Positions 16,891-25,725 of a stretch of 64,000 nt of DNA are shown in pieces (position 1 is the stretch's first letter; each line of letters opens with the position of its first letter). The notes beneath the pieces were generated by a model. That model did not search any database. It was not told the origin of the DNA and saw nothing but the letters and a program-made list of their open reading frames with translations. This DNA comes from Peribacillus sp. FSL E2-0218 (lineage in GTDB: Bacteria > Bacillota > Bacilli > Bacillales > DSM-1321), in the NCBI RefSeq assembly GCF_037992945.1, contig NZ_CP150304.1, positions 371,001 through 435,000 on the forward strand, given 5' to 3'. A program made the position numbers and the translations under genes.

Positions 16891-17223
16891 ATGGATGAGC
16901 TAATAGATAATTTAAAAAGATGAAATATCATCAAAAGTTATTACTTACAATTGCATTGGACAAAAACCCTGAATAATATACTTTTTTTCATTTTATTTTG
17001 AATAATGATCTGAGTGAAAAAGATCAAAGCTAATTTTTGATATACTTCATGCTTTAGAAGATAAAAAGGAAGGTACTTACCAAACAGTTATTAGGAGATA
17101 ACCATTCCGTGTCCATGGATACCTTGGAAAAGGCATTGTTACATGTAAATATTGATGTGAATCCTATTTATCTAGACCAATATATTGAAGTGGATTTAAG
17201 TAATTATCTCTTGGAACATTAAA
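16891..17223 (+). pseudogene. Degraded DUF1878-family gene
   Basis: A ribosome site (ATAAGGAG) and ATG 16891 start MDELIDNLKR, then a stop. The frame resumes one base over with MKYHQKLLLTIALDKNPE, continues after further breaks with YTFFHFILNNDLSEKDQS, and ends with DVNPIYLDQYIEVDLSNYLL before TAA. The YHQKLLL block and the P-hyd-Y-x-L-hyd-I-x-x-x-LSE pattern are those of DUF1878 proteins of Bacillus. Several stops and frameshifts show that it is dead. The flanks, 16465-16890 and 17224-17478, contain no intact gene. Confidence 0.6.
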
Positions 17224-17478
17224 GTATACTGCTGAAATAGCTTTAAAGCACTTTTTTAAAAGGCACGATCCATCATAGAATCAGTTGCTGCTGGAGGCTT
17301 AATGAGTAACCCAGGTAAAATACCTTACATGTGAAGATCTTTAAAGTCGAAGGCATCTTGCGGTTCATCCGGGAGGCCTTTTTTACGTGAGCATGAATGG
17401 AGTCTTACAAGCCAATGCTGCTTTATTATTCTCAGTTTCACGTTCTTTGTTTCCACGCGACTCCAGTGACAACCAGGA

Positions 17479-17531
17479 AAAGAGCGCTTGCATTATTCGA
17501 AATATTGATTATAATACTTGTATACAAGTGT
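17479..17531 (+). promoter_or_regulatory. gntR promoter, GntR operator and possible cre
   Basis: A -35 TTGCAT (17488-17493) and -10 TATAAT (17510-17515) are 16 bases apart. Overlapping and following the -10 is ATACTTGTATACAAGTGT (17514-17531), nearly identical to the known GntR operator of the B. subtilis gnt operon. AAAGAGCGCTTGCA (17479-17492) matches the CcpA cre consensus at about 11 of 14 positions and overlaps the -35. This predicts gluconate induction and glucose repression. Confidence 0.85.
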
Positions 17532-17558
17532 ACTTGAACTCTATAAGAAGGTGAATGT

Positions 17559-18290
17559 ATGGCAGAATCAAAGGAATTTTTTTATCCTATAAAATGGCTT
17601 TCAAAAGCTTCTGCGGGTGATCGGGTAACTTCGGAGCTTAGGATGCGCATTATTTCGGGCATGATTGAAAGCGGTACCATCTTATCTGAAAATAAAATAG
17701 CTGCGGATTTCGGTGTCAGCCGCTCACCGGTTCGTGAAGCGTTAAAAATATTGGCATCTGAAAATATCATTCGCTTGGAAAGAATGGGTGCGGTCGTCAT
17801 AGGGCTGACGGAAAAAAAATATTCGGAAATTTATGATGTACGGATACTCATCGAGACGTTTGTATTTGAGCGTCTAGTGAGGGTGGAGACGGATGACTTG
17901 GTGAGGGAGCTTAGTAAAATTCTGGAAATGATGAAAATCTCCATTAAATACCAAGATGCAGATGAGTTTTCCTATCAGGACGTCCTGTTCCACGAAACGA
18001 TTATTCGATCCATCGATCATTCCTATATCCTGATGATCTGGGATAATTTGAAACCTGTGATGGAAAGTTTGATTCTTCTATCCATGCGTCATCGTATTAA
18101 TGAAAAATATGAAGACTTTACACGGGTCATAAATAATCATCAGCTTTATATCGATGCGATCAAATCAAAAGATCGAGATCTCATGATCAAATCGCTGCAT
18201 GTGAATTTTGATGATGTACAAGAGAAGGTCGAAGACTTATGGAGGGCCCAACAGATGCTTTCAAAAGGAGTCGGACAAGAAAATGACTAG
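17559..18290 (+). CDS. gntR: Gluconate operon transcriptional repressor
   Basis: 243 residues, the same length as B. subtilis GntR and closely similar along the whole chain as remembered. The N-terminal winged helix contains FGVSRSPVREALKILASE, and the C-terminal FCD-type effector domain carries DVLFHETIIRSIDHSYILMI. It represses its own operon by binding the ATACTTGTATACAAGT operator upstream, and gluconate releases it (established in B. subtilis). Its last codons overlap the first codons of gntK, giving translational coupling. Confidence 0.96.
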   Translation: MAESKEFFYPIKWLSKASAGDRVTSELRMRIISGMIESGTILSENKIAADFGVSRSPVREALKILASENIIRLERMGAVVIGLTEKKYSEIYDVRILIETFVFERLVRVETDDLVRELSKILEMMKISIKYQDADEFSYQDVLFHETIIRSIDHSYILMIWDNLKPVMESLILLSMRHRINEKYEDFTRVINNHQLYIDAIKSKDRDLMIKSLHVNFDDVQEKVEDLWRAQQMLSKGVGQEND

Positions 18291-19827
18291 CTATATGTTA
18301 GGTGTAGACATTGGGACAACCAGTACAAAAGCAGTATTATTTACGAAAAAAGGCGATGTGATCGGGCAAGCGAATATTGGCTATCCGCTTTACACACCGG
18401 ATATGACAACAGCGGAACAGGACCCTGAGGAGATTTTTCAGGCTGTCTTGAAAGCCGTTTCAACGTTAACGAGACAGCATGCCGATAAAAAACCATCATT
18501 CATATCATTTAGCAGTGCGATGCATAGTGTGATAGCGATGGATGAAAATGATCAGCCGTTAACCCCTTGCATCACTTGGGCAGATAACCGCAGTGAAGCT
18601 TGGGCCCATAAAATAAAAGCTGAACTGGATGGGCATGAAGTGTACAAACGGACCGGGACACCGATTCATCCGATGTCACCATTATCCAAAATCACTTGGA
18701 TCGTGAATGATTGCAAAGAGATCGCAGCCAAAGCTGAAAAGTATATCGGGATTAAGGAATATATTTTTAAAAGGCTGTTTGATCAATATGTTGTCGATAT
18801 TTCCCTTGCGTCATCGATGGGGATGATGAACCTCAAAAGCTTGGATTGGGATGGTGAAGCCCTAAGAATTGCGGGAATATCCCGCAGTCAATTATCGGAG
18901 CTTGTGCCAACAACGAAGATCTTCAACAACTGCGACCCTGATATAGCGAAACTGCTTGGAATTGATCCGCAAACCGATTTTGTGATCGGAGCTAGCGATG
19001 GCGTCCTTTCCAATCTAGGTGTAAATGCTATCCGCAAGGGTGAAATCGCTGTCACGATCGGGACAAGCGGTGCCATTCGGACGATCATTGACGAGCCGAA
19101 AACAGACGAAAAAGGAAGAATCTTTTGCTATGCCTTAACGGAAAAGCATTGGGTGATTGGCGGTCCGGTAAACAATGGGGGAATGGTCCTTCGCTGGATT
19201 CGCGATGAATTTGCATCTTCCGAGGTGGAAACAGCCAAAAGGCTCGGAATCGACGCCTATGAAGTGTTAACCAAAATTGCCGAACGTGTAAGGCCAGGCG
19301 CCGATGGATTGCTGTTTCATCCATATCTTGCCGGTGAACGTGCTCCATTATGGAATCCAGATGTACGGGGTTCATTTTTCGGATTGACACTTTCACATAA
19401 GAAAGAACATATGATTCGAGCAGCACTTGAAGGAGTCATTTACAATTTATACACAGTATTTTTAGCCTTAACGGAATGTATGGACGGTCCTGTGACCCGA
19501 ATCCAGGCTACGGGAGGCTTTGCCAGGTCGGCTGTTTGGCGGCAAATGATGTCAGATATCTTCGAATCGGATGTCGTCGTTCCAGAAAGCTATGAAAGTT
19601 CATGCCTGGGGGCTTGTATATTGGGTTTATATGCTTCTGGGGAAATCGATTCCTTCGAGGTCGTTTCCGAAATGATTGGCAACACCCATAAGCACACACC
19701 GAATGATGATTCGGTAAAAGAATATAGGCAGATATTGCCGATATTCATTAACCTATCAAGAGTATTGGAAAACGAATATACGCAGATTGCGAACTATCAA
19801 AGAAACTTGATACATGCTACAAAGTAA
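18283..19827 (+). CDS. gntK: Gluconokinase
   Basis: 514 residues, FGGY carbohydrate kinase family; converts gluconate plus ATP to 6-phosphogluconate. The N-terminal phosphate loop is GVDIGTTSTK, the central GASDGVLSNLGVNA segment holds the catalytic Asp region, and TIGTSGAIR is the adenosine-binding part. ATG 18283 overlaps the gntR stop by eight bases and has AAAAGGAG 12 bases upstream; an open frame extends further upstream but lies inside gntR. Length matches B. subtilis GntK. Confidence 0.96.
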   Translation: MTSYMLGVDIGTTSTKAVLFTKKGDVIGQANIGYPLYTPDMTTAEQDPEEIFQAVLKAVSTLTRQHADKKPSFISFSSAMHSVIAMDENDQPLTPCITWADNRSEAWAHKIKAELDGHEVYKRTGTPIHPMSPLSKITWIVNDCKEIAAKAEKYIGIKEYIFKRLFDQYVVDISLASSMGMMNLKSLDWDGEALRIAGISRSQLSELVPTTKIFNNCDPDIAKLLGIDPQTDFVIGASDGVLSNLGVNAIRKGEIAVTIGTSGAIRTIIDEPKTDEKGRIFCYALTEKHWVIGGPVNNGGMVLRWIRDEFASSEVETAKRLGIDAYEVLTKIAERVRPGADGLLFHPYLAGERAPLWNPDVRGSFFGLTLSHKKEHMIRAALEGVIYNLYTVFLALTECMDGPVTRIQATGGFARSAVWRQMMSDIFESDVVVPESYESSCLGACILGLYASGEIDSFEVVSEMIGNTHKHTPNDDSVKEYRQILPIFINLSRVLENEYTQIANYQRNLIHATK

Positions 19828-19845
19828 ACACATGGGGGAGTTACA

Positions 19846-21192
19846 ATGCCATTAGTTATTGTTGCTGTAGGAATTGTCGCTTTATTAATTTTAATAATGG
19901 GCTTGAAATTAAACACATTCATTTCCTTGATCGTTGTATCATTTGGGGTAGCTTTGGCACTTGGAATGCCACTTGACCAAATTGTAAAGACTATTGAAGC
20001 AGGGCTAGGCGGAACACTTGGCCACTTAGCGTTAATCTTTGGCCTTGGAGCGATGTTAGGTAAATTAATCGCAGATTCAGGCGGTGCGCAACGCATTGCC
20101 ATGACCCTTGTTAACAAATTCGGTGAAAAGAATATTCAATGGGCAGTCGTGGCAGCTTCCTTTATAATCGGTATTGCTTTATTTTTTGAAGTAGGATTAG
20201 TATTATTGATACCGATCGTATTTGCCATTTCAAGAGAACTAAAAGTTTCGATATTGTATCTTGGCATTCCGATGGTAGCGTCGTTATCCGTAACACACGG
20301 TTTCTTACCGCCGCACCCAGGGCCAACCGTTATTGCCGGTGAATATGGTGCGGACCTTGGTCAGGTCTTGCTGTATGGCTTCATCATTGCGGTCCCGACC
20401 GTTTTTTTAGCTGGACCGGTATTTACGAAGATTGCTAAAAGATTAGTACCTGCATCCTTTACGAAAACAGGCAGCATAGCCTCTTTAGGAGAACAAAAAA
20501 CATTTAAACTGGAAGACACGCCTGGATTCGGGATCAGTGTTTTTACCGCCTTACTTCCGGTCATTTTGATGTCCATTGCTACAATTATCACTTTGCTGCA
20601 AAAAACCATGGGCTTTGAAGATAATGGATGGCTGGCAGCGATCCGTTTTATTGGCGAAGCTGGTACATCCATGTTGCTTTCCTTGCTATTTGCGGTCTAT
20701 TCAATGGGATTGGCAAGAAAAATTCCAATGAAGGATATCATGGATTCCTGTACAAACGCAATCTTGCATATCGGGATGATGCTCTTGATCATCGGAGGCG
20801 GCGGAGCCTTCAAGCAAGTATTGATCGACGGGGGTGTAGGTGACTATGTGGCTGAACTATTCAAAGGGACATCGCTTTCGCCAATCCTGCTTGCCTGGAT
20901 CATCGCGGCAATTCTGCGTATTTCCTTGGGATCTGCCACCGTTGCTTCCTTAACGACAGCGGGCTTGGTTATTCCGATGTTAGGCCAGACGGACGTTAAC
21001 CTCGCTTTAGTCGTTCTTGCGACAGGAGCGGGAAGTTTAATCGCTTCACACGTTAACGACGCCGGATTCTGGATGTTTAAAGAGTACTTTGGTTTAAGCA
21101 TGAAAGAAACGTTTGCAACATGGACCTTACTTGAGACGATCATTTCAGTAGCTGGATTAGGCTTCATTCTATTGATCAGCTTATTCGTATAG
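19846..21192 (+). CDS. gntP: Gluconate permease
   Basis: 448 residues, GntP family of gluconate:proton symporters, with about twelve membrane segments. Characteristic stretches are HGFLPPHPGPTVIAGEYGAD, which is the family signature, and SHVNDAGFWMFKEYFGLS near the C-terminus. It follows gntK by 18 bases with GGGGGAG before the ATG. Length equals that of B. subtilis GntP. Confidence 0.96.
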   Translation: MPLVIVAVGIVALLILIMGLKLNTFISLIVVSFGVALALGMPLDQIVKTIEAGLGGTLGHLALIFGLGAMLGKLIADSGGAQRIAMTLVNKFGEKNIQWAVVAASFIIGIALFFEVGLVLLIPIVFAISRELKVSILYLGIPMVASLSVTHGFLPPHPGPTVIAGEYGADLGQVLLYGFIIAVPTVFLAGPVFTKIAKRLVPASFTKTGSIASLGEQKTFKLEDTPGFGISVFTALLPVILMSIATIITLLQKTMGFEDNGWLAAIRFIGEAGTSMLLSLLFAVYSMGLARKIPMKDIMDSCTNAILHIGMMLLIIGGGGAFKQVLIDGGVGDYVAELFKGTSLSPILLAWIIAAILRISLGSATVASLTTAGLVIPMLGQTDVNLALVVLATGAGSLIASHVNDAGFWMFKEYFGLSMKETFATWTLLETIISVAGLGFILLISLFV

Positions 21193-21202
21193 GTCTATCC
21201 CG

Positions 21203-21240
21203 GCAGTAAATCCCCCATTTATCGGAGGGGTTACTGCCTA
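21203..21240 (+). terminator. Hairpin between gntP and gntZ
   Basis: GGCAGTAA with TCCCCC pairs to GGAGGGG with TTACTGCC around a short loop, followed by a TATTATTCTT tail. It is probably a partial terminator separating membrane-transport and dehydrogenase expression. Confidence 0.55.
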
Positions 21241-21268
21241 TTATTCTTACATAAAAGGAGAAGAAATA

Positions 21269-22672
21269 ATGTTCAATTCAATTGGTGTCATTGGTTTAGG
21301 GGTTATGGGCAGCAATATCGCCTTAAATATGGCTAGTAGAGGGGAACAAGTAGCCGTCTATAACTATACAAGAGATCTAACGGACCAGCTTGTTGCCAAG
21401 CTGGACGGTCAGTCGCTCCATCCGTATTACGAAATCCAGGACTTTGTTCAGTCACTGGAAGCCCCAAGAAAGATTTTCCTGATGGTGACGGCAGGGAAGG
21501 CGATCGACTCGGTGATCACATCATTGCTTCCTCATCTTGAATCAGGCGATATTATCATGGACGGCGGTAACTCCCATTATGTTGATACGGAACGCAGATA
21601 TGATGAATTGAAACCTAAAGGCATCAGTTATTTAGGCATTGGGGTTTCTGGCGGGGAAGTCGGGGCATTAAAGGGGCCTTCAATCATGCCAGGTGGCGAT
21701 AAAGACGCCTATGAAAAAGTCGCTCCGATCCTGACGAAAATCGCGGCCAAAGTAAATGAAGAGCCTTGCTGTACCTATATCGGCCCAAAGGGATCAGGTC
21801 ATTTTGTAAAAATGGTGCATAACGGGATTGAGTATGCAGACATGCAATTAATCGCCGAAGCTTACACTTTCCTAAGAGAAAGACTCCATTTGGAAGTGAA
21901 TGAAATTGCTGACATCTTTGAAACATGGAACCAAGGCGAACTGAAAAGTTATTTAATCGAAATAACAGCCGAAATTTTAAGGAAAAAAGATGAAGTAACG
22001 GGCTTACCATTGATCGATGTGATTCTCGATAAAGCGGGACAAAAGGGAACGGGTAAATGGACGAGCATGCAGGCCATCGATAATGGAATACCTGCTTCGA
22101 TTATTACAGAAGCTTTGTTTGCACGTTACATATCCGCTCTAAAAGAGGAACGGATGAATGCCGAAAACATCCTGACGGGCCCTGAGAACGTTGGGCAAGA
22201 ACTCGATAAAAATGAGTGGATCGACTACATCAGACAGGCATTATATATGGGAAAGGTTTGTGCCTACGCGCAAGGCTTCACGCAATATAAAATGTCTTCT
22301 GAACTTTACGGCTGGGATTTGCCTTTGAAGGATATTGCGCTGATTTTCCGCGGTGGCTGCATCATCCGTGCCGAATTTTTAAATGTCATCAGTGAAGCCT
22401 ATCAAGAGCAGCCGAATCTGGCAAATTTATTAATCTCACCATACTTTGCCGAAAAGGTTACCGACTATCAGGCAGGATTGCGAAAGGTTGTTTGTGAGGG
22501 GATAATATCCGGTATCTCGTTCCCTTGTTTAAGCTCTTCACTCAATTTTTACGATAGTTACCGAAAAGGCATCTCAAACGCTAACATCTTGCAGGCACAA
22601 CGTGATTACTTTGGTGCACATACCTATGAACGTCGTGATTTGGCAGGAGTCTTTCACACAGACTGGCAGTGA
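21269..22672 (+). CDS. gntZ: 6-phosphogluconate dehydrogenase, decarboxylating
   Basis: 467 residues. Oxidises 6-phosphogluconate to ribulose 5-phosphate and CO2, completing the gluconate route into the pentose phosphate pathway. The N-terminal GLGVMGSNIALNMA binds the dinucleotide, MVTAGKAIDSVI and GISYLGIGVSGGEVGALKGP line the active site, and the C-terminal helical domain follows. It has the position and size of B. subtilis gntZ. AAAAGGAG precedes the ATG. A strong terminator follows. Confidence 0.95.
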   Translation: MFNSIGVIGLGVMGSNIALNMASRGEQVAVYNYTRDLTDQLVAKLDGQSLHPYYEIQDFVQSLEAPRKIFLMVTAGKAIDSVITSLLPHLESGDIIMDGGNSHYVDTERRYDELKPKGISYLGIGVSGGEVGALKGPSIMPGGDKDAYEKVAPILTKIAAKVNEEPCCTYIGPKGSGHFVKMVHNGIEYADMQLIAEAYTFLRERLHLEVNEIADIFETWNQGELKSYLIEITAEILRKKDEVTGLPLIDVILDKAGQKGTGKWTSMQAIDNGIPASIITEALFARYISALKEERMNAENILTGPENVGQELDKNEWIDYIRQALYMGKVCAYAQGFTQYKMSSELYGWDLPLKDIALIFRGGCIIRAEFLNVISEAYQEQPNLANLLISPYFAEKVTDYQAGLRKVVCEGIISGISFPCLSSSLNFYDSYRKGISNANILQAQRDYFGAHTYERRDLAGVFHTDWQ

Positions 22673-22716
22673 TGTATCAGTCAGTACAATGGCTTAAAGA
22701 GTAAAGATATCGATTT

Positions 22717-22746
22717 AAAAAGACCACTTTAGAAGTGGTCTTTTTA
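22717..22746 (+). terminator. gnt operon terminator
   Basis: AAAAGACCACTT pairs with AAGTGGTCTTTT around a short loop, followed by a T-run. The rest of 22747-23011 has no gene; an AGGAGGT at about 22902 is followed by a GTG frame of only five codons, a possible truncated-gene remnant. Confidence 0.85.
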
Positions 22747-23024
22747 GTTTGTGGATTTTTATCGCTCTTTTCAATTACATTTGAATTTTCGTTTTACATC
22801 ATCATAGTGTTCATTGTGAATATAGTCCTGTTTGCGAAAGAATCCCTCTTTTATTCAAGTTATGACTTTTGAGCCATCTTTCGAATCATTTTGGAATTAA
22901 CTAGGAGGTTTATTCGTGGATGTTATAAAATAAAAAATAAAAAATAAATGATGACGGTTACGAATACGCGTTCAAACATTTACGGTACAAGGTTTATGAA
23001 TTGGAATTTCATAGGGGGAATATG

Positions 23025-24401
23025 ATGAAAAAATGGACAAGCTGTACACTGAGTTCAATTTTGGCATTTTCTTTATTTATATCTTTCACATCCTATGCAC
23101 AAGCAAATTCAAACAAAGAGACTGCAGTGAGTAAGGAAGCGGGCAACTCGTTTCCGGTGTTAACAAAAGCAAGAAAACCGGAAGATGCGGGCTTTTCATC
23201 GGAAAAGTTGGAAAAGGTCGACCGGTTGATTGAAATGGAGGTGGCTTCCGGGTTCCCCGGGGCTGCGTTGATTGTTATCAAGGACGGAAAAATCGTTAAA
23301 AATGATAGCTACGGGTACAAACGGAAGTTCAATGAGCATACGCCTCTTAAGCGGTTTCAGAAGATGAAAGACGATACAATGTTTGACCTTGCTTCAAACA
23401 CGAAGATGTATGCGACTAATTTTGCGCTTCAAAAATTAGTCAGTGAAGGCAAGCTCGATATCGAGGCAAAAGTTCAGCAATATATTCCTGATTTCAAAGA
23501 TGCGGAAGGGGATGTAATCAAGGGGAAGGATACCTTGAGGATCATTGATGTCCTTCATCATACCGCCGGTTTTAAGCCGGATCCGCAATATCACAATCCA
23601 ACTGTTTCAAAGGAACTCTACTCACAGGAGCGGGATAAAACGATTTCGTTCCTATCGAAAACACCGCTGACCTATGTACCGGGAACGCAGAACGTATACA
23701 GTGATGTCGATTATATGCTGCTCGGTGCGATTATTGAAAAAATAACGGGTCAGCCGCTTGATACGTACGTTGAAAATGAAGTGTACAAGCCGCTTAACTT
23801 GAAACATACAAAATTCAATCCGCTTCAAAAGGGGTTCAAGCCAAAGGATTTTGCTGCAACGGAATTGCTAGGCAACACACGGGATGGCGTGATAGCATTT
23901 CCTAACATTCGCACATACACGCTTCAAGGGGAGGTCCATGATGAAAAGGCCTTTTATTCGATGGGGGGCGTTTCAGGTCATGCAGGTCTTTTTTCCAATA
24001 CGAAAGATCTCGCTGTCCTGCTGCAGGTGATGCTGAATGGCGGGGGATACGGAAAGCATGCGTTTTTTGATCAAGAAACGATCGATGAGTTCGTTGCACC
24101 TTCCGAGATCAATCCGACTTATGGCCTTGGCTGGAGACGAAATGGCGATGCAAGCATGGAGTGGATGTTCAGTCCTTATGCCAGTGAGAGTGCCTACGGT
24201 CACACAGGCTGGACGGGAACGGTCACGATCATTGATCCCGAGAAACAGTTAGGCATTGTTTTGCTTACGAATAAAAAGCATTCACCGCTCGTAAACCCTG
24301 CAGCCAATAGCAATCAGTTCTACGGTGACCTCTTTAAAACAGGAGGTTATGGAAGCGTCGTAACGGCGATCTATGAAGCGTTGGAAAGTAATGAAAAATA
24401 G
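23025..24401 (+). CDS. Secreted beta-lactamase-family serine hydrolase (PBP4B / class C type)
   Basis: About 458 residues with a Sec signal peptide (KKWTS, hydrophobic core, then SYAQA). The penicillin-recognising fold has Ser124-Asn-Thr-Lys127 as the SxxK box, Tyr225-Ser-Asp227 in place of YxN, and His393-Thr-Gly as the third box (GHTGWTG). It resembles E. coli YfeW and B. subtilis YbbE-type proteins, so the substrate is probably a muropeptide or D-amino ester rather than a beta-lactam. GGGGG six bases before ATG 23025 marks the start; the upstream TTG 23001 has no ribosome site. Monocistronic. Confidence 0.82.
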   Translation: MKKWTSCTLSSILAFSLFISFTSYAQANSNKETAVSKEAGNSFPVLTKARKPEDAGFSSEKLEKVDRLIEMEVASGFPGAALIVIKDGKIVKNDSYGYKRKFNEHTPLKRFQKMKDDTMFDLASNTKMYATNFALQKLVSEGKLDIEAKVQQYIPDFKDAEGDVIKGKDTLRIIDVLHHTAGFKPDPQYHNPTVSKELYSQERDKTISFLSKTPLTYVPGTQNVYSDVDYMLLGAIIEKITGQPLDTYVENEVYKPLNLKHTKFNPLQKGFKPKDFAATELLGNTRDGVIAFPNIRTYTLQGEVHDEKAFYSMGGVSGHAGLFSNTKDLAVLLQVMLNGGGYGKHAFFDQETIDEFVAPSEINPTYGLGWRRNGDASMEWMFSPYASESAYGHTGWTGTVTIIDPEKQLGIVLLTNKKHSPLVNPAANSNQFYGDLFKTGGYGSVVTAIYEALESNEK

Positions 24402-24443
24402 AGGATGCGTACTGACTCGCATTCCAGCTGCTTGCGATTAAAA

Positions 24444-24526
24444 GAGATATATCAACGAGAAATCGAGATATATCGACGAAAATTGGAATTTATCAACGAA
24501 AAGCCGAGATATATCGACGAAAACGG
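24444..24526. repeat. Four tandem 20-21 bp repeats
   Basis: Units begin at 24444, 24465, 24486 and 24506. The consensus is GAGATATATCGACGAAAA plus three variable bases; unit 3 is the most diverged (GAATTTATCAACGAAAA). They sit between the serine hydrolase stop and the bidirectional terminator. Confidence 0.85.
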
Positions 24527-24546
24527 AAATAGGAGTTCGAGCTATT

Positions 24547-24591
24547 AAAAAAATCAAGGCTATCACCAGATGTGATAGCCTTGATTTTTAT
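24547..24591. terminator. Bidirectional terminator
   Basis: AAAATCAAGGCTATCAC pairs exactly with GTGATAGCCTTGATTTT around a six-base loop, with A-runs on one side and T-runs on the other. It serves the serine hydrolase gene and the minus-strand lipoprotein gene that ends at 24588. Confidence 0.85.
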
Positions 24592-25589
24592 TTCACTAAA
24601 CTTTTTAACACATTATCAATGATTTGTTCGTTAGCGATAGGTCCTGTGTATAACCAGCTTTCGTCGGCAGAAAACTCATGTACATTTCCTGCTTTTACAG
24701 CAGGGATGCTTTTCCATAGTGCTTCATTAAGTGCTTTTGAGCCAGTGGATGTATCGCTATTGATCAAGAATAGGTGATCGGCGTCCATTTCCACTAATTT
24801 CTCTAATGAAATGGCACTCCAATTTCCTGTTGCACTAGCGGAAATTTCCTTGACAACACCCGGTTCCTTCAAGCCTAAATCGTCATACATGACAGCTCCG
24901 CTCGATAGGTTGTCACTAACGACGAAGAACTTGCCGCCGACAAGCCAAACGGCTGCCACGGAAGGGTTGTCCGTTTCTTTTTCAAGCGTTTTTTTAGCTT
25001 CTGCAGCTTTCGCCTCGTACTTGTCTAAAGCCTTCTTGGCTTCATCTTCTTTGCCGAACACTTGTCCAACGCGCTTAAGTTCATCACGCCAATCATTGTT
25101 CACCTCGGTACCGATTACATAAGTAGGGGCGATTTTATTGTATTGCTCATATTTCCCGCCTTCGACCATGCTTGCAGAGTCCATGATGATCAAGTCCGGC
25201 TTCATTTTTTGAACAGCTTCGAATGGAAGGTCGTGTGGAATGGTAGGAACCCCATCAAGGTCCTTCTGTAAATACCCTTGAATGCTTGCTCCATCTTTTA
25301 CACTCCATTGCGCGACTGGTTTAACACCCAATGTGACAAGATTATCTTCAAGGTATGACGCGATGACACGCTTCGGCTTGGCCGGAATCGTGACTTTATG
25401 TCCCATTGCATCCGTTAACGTTCTTGTCTTCACTTCTTCTTGGTTATCTTTATTGGAAGTTTGATCCGTTTTATTTGTCGAAGATTGGCTATCCTTCGCT
25501 CCTTCATCACCACAGGCAGCCAATGAAATGGCTAACAGTCCAGCGCCCAAAAGTTGCAGCATTTTTTTCTTGCTTATCACGTTATACAT
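24588..25589 (-). CDS. yfiY: Iron-siderophore binding lipoprotein (YfiY-like)
   Basis: 333 residues of the FepB/FhuD class III binding-protein family. A lipoprotein signal ends in LAAC with Cys26 acylated, followed by a Ser/Thr/Asn linker. The first lobe begins TDAMGHKVTIPAKPKRVIAS and has the typical DLIIMDSASMVE segment. It is divergent from two FecCD permease genes across a region with two Fur-box-like sequences, the arrangement of B. subtilis yfiY with yfiZ-yfhA, a hydroxamate/citrate siderophore system. The specific siderophore is not determined by the sequence, and the gene name rests on arrangement plus general resemblance. Confidence 0.75.
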   Translation of the reverse strand: MYNVISKKKMLQLLGAGLLAISLAACGDEGAKDSQSSTNKTDQTSNKDNQEEVKTRTLTDAMGHKVTIPAKPKRVIASYLEDNLVTLGVKPVAQWSVKDGASIQGYLQKDLDGVPTIPHDLPFEAVQKMKPDLIIMDSASMVEGGKYEQYNKIAPTYVIGTEVNNDWRDELKRVGQVFGKEDEAKKALDKYEAKAAEAKKTLEKETDNPSVAAVWLVGGKFFVVSDNLSSGAVMYDDLGLKEPGVVKEISASATGNWSAISLEKLVEMDADHLFLINSDTSTGSKALNEALWKSIPAVKAGNVHEFSADESWLYTGPIANEQIIDNVLKSLVK

Positions 25590-25608
25590 TTAAATCCCCC
25601 TAAAAATA

Positions 25609-25642
25609 TGATAAAATTATCTATGCATGATAATGATTCTCG
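25609..25642. promoter_or_regulatory. Two Fur-box-like sequences between divergent iron uptake genes
   Basis: TGATAAAATTATCTA (25609-25623) and TGATAATGATTCTCG (25628-25642) each resemble the 7-1-7 Fur consensus TGATAATnATTATCA. They lie between the binding-protein start and the permease start, predicting iron-dependent control of both. Confidence 0.75.
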
Positions 25643-25725
25643 ATTTCAATTAATTTAAATATAGAAATCATTCATTGTCAATCGTTATTTTTTAGGGATA
25701 ATCCCTCTGGAGAGTAGTTGTACAG

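Noticed and set aside
17224..17345. Possible further pseudogene fragment (SIIESVAAGGLMSNPGKIPY)
   Set aside because: Reads like a protein fragment but I could not match it to a family; left as unassigned decayed sequence.
24444..24526. Tandem repeats considered as a CRISPR array
   Set aside because: Units are contiguous without spacers of constant length and are imperfect; no cas genes are present.
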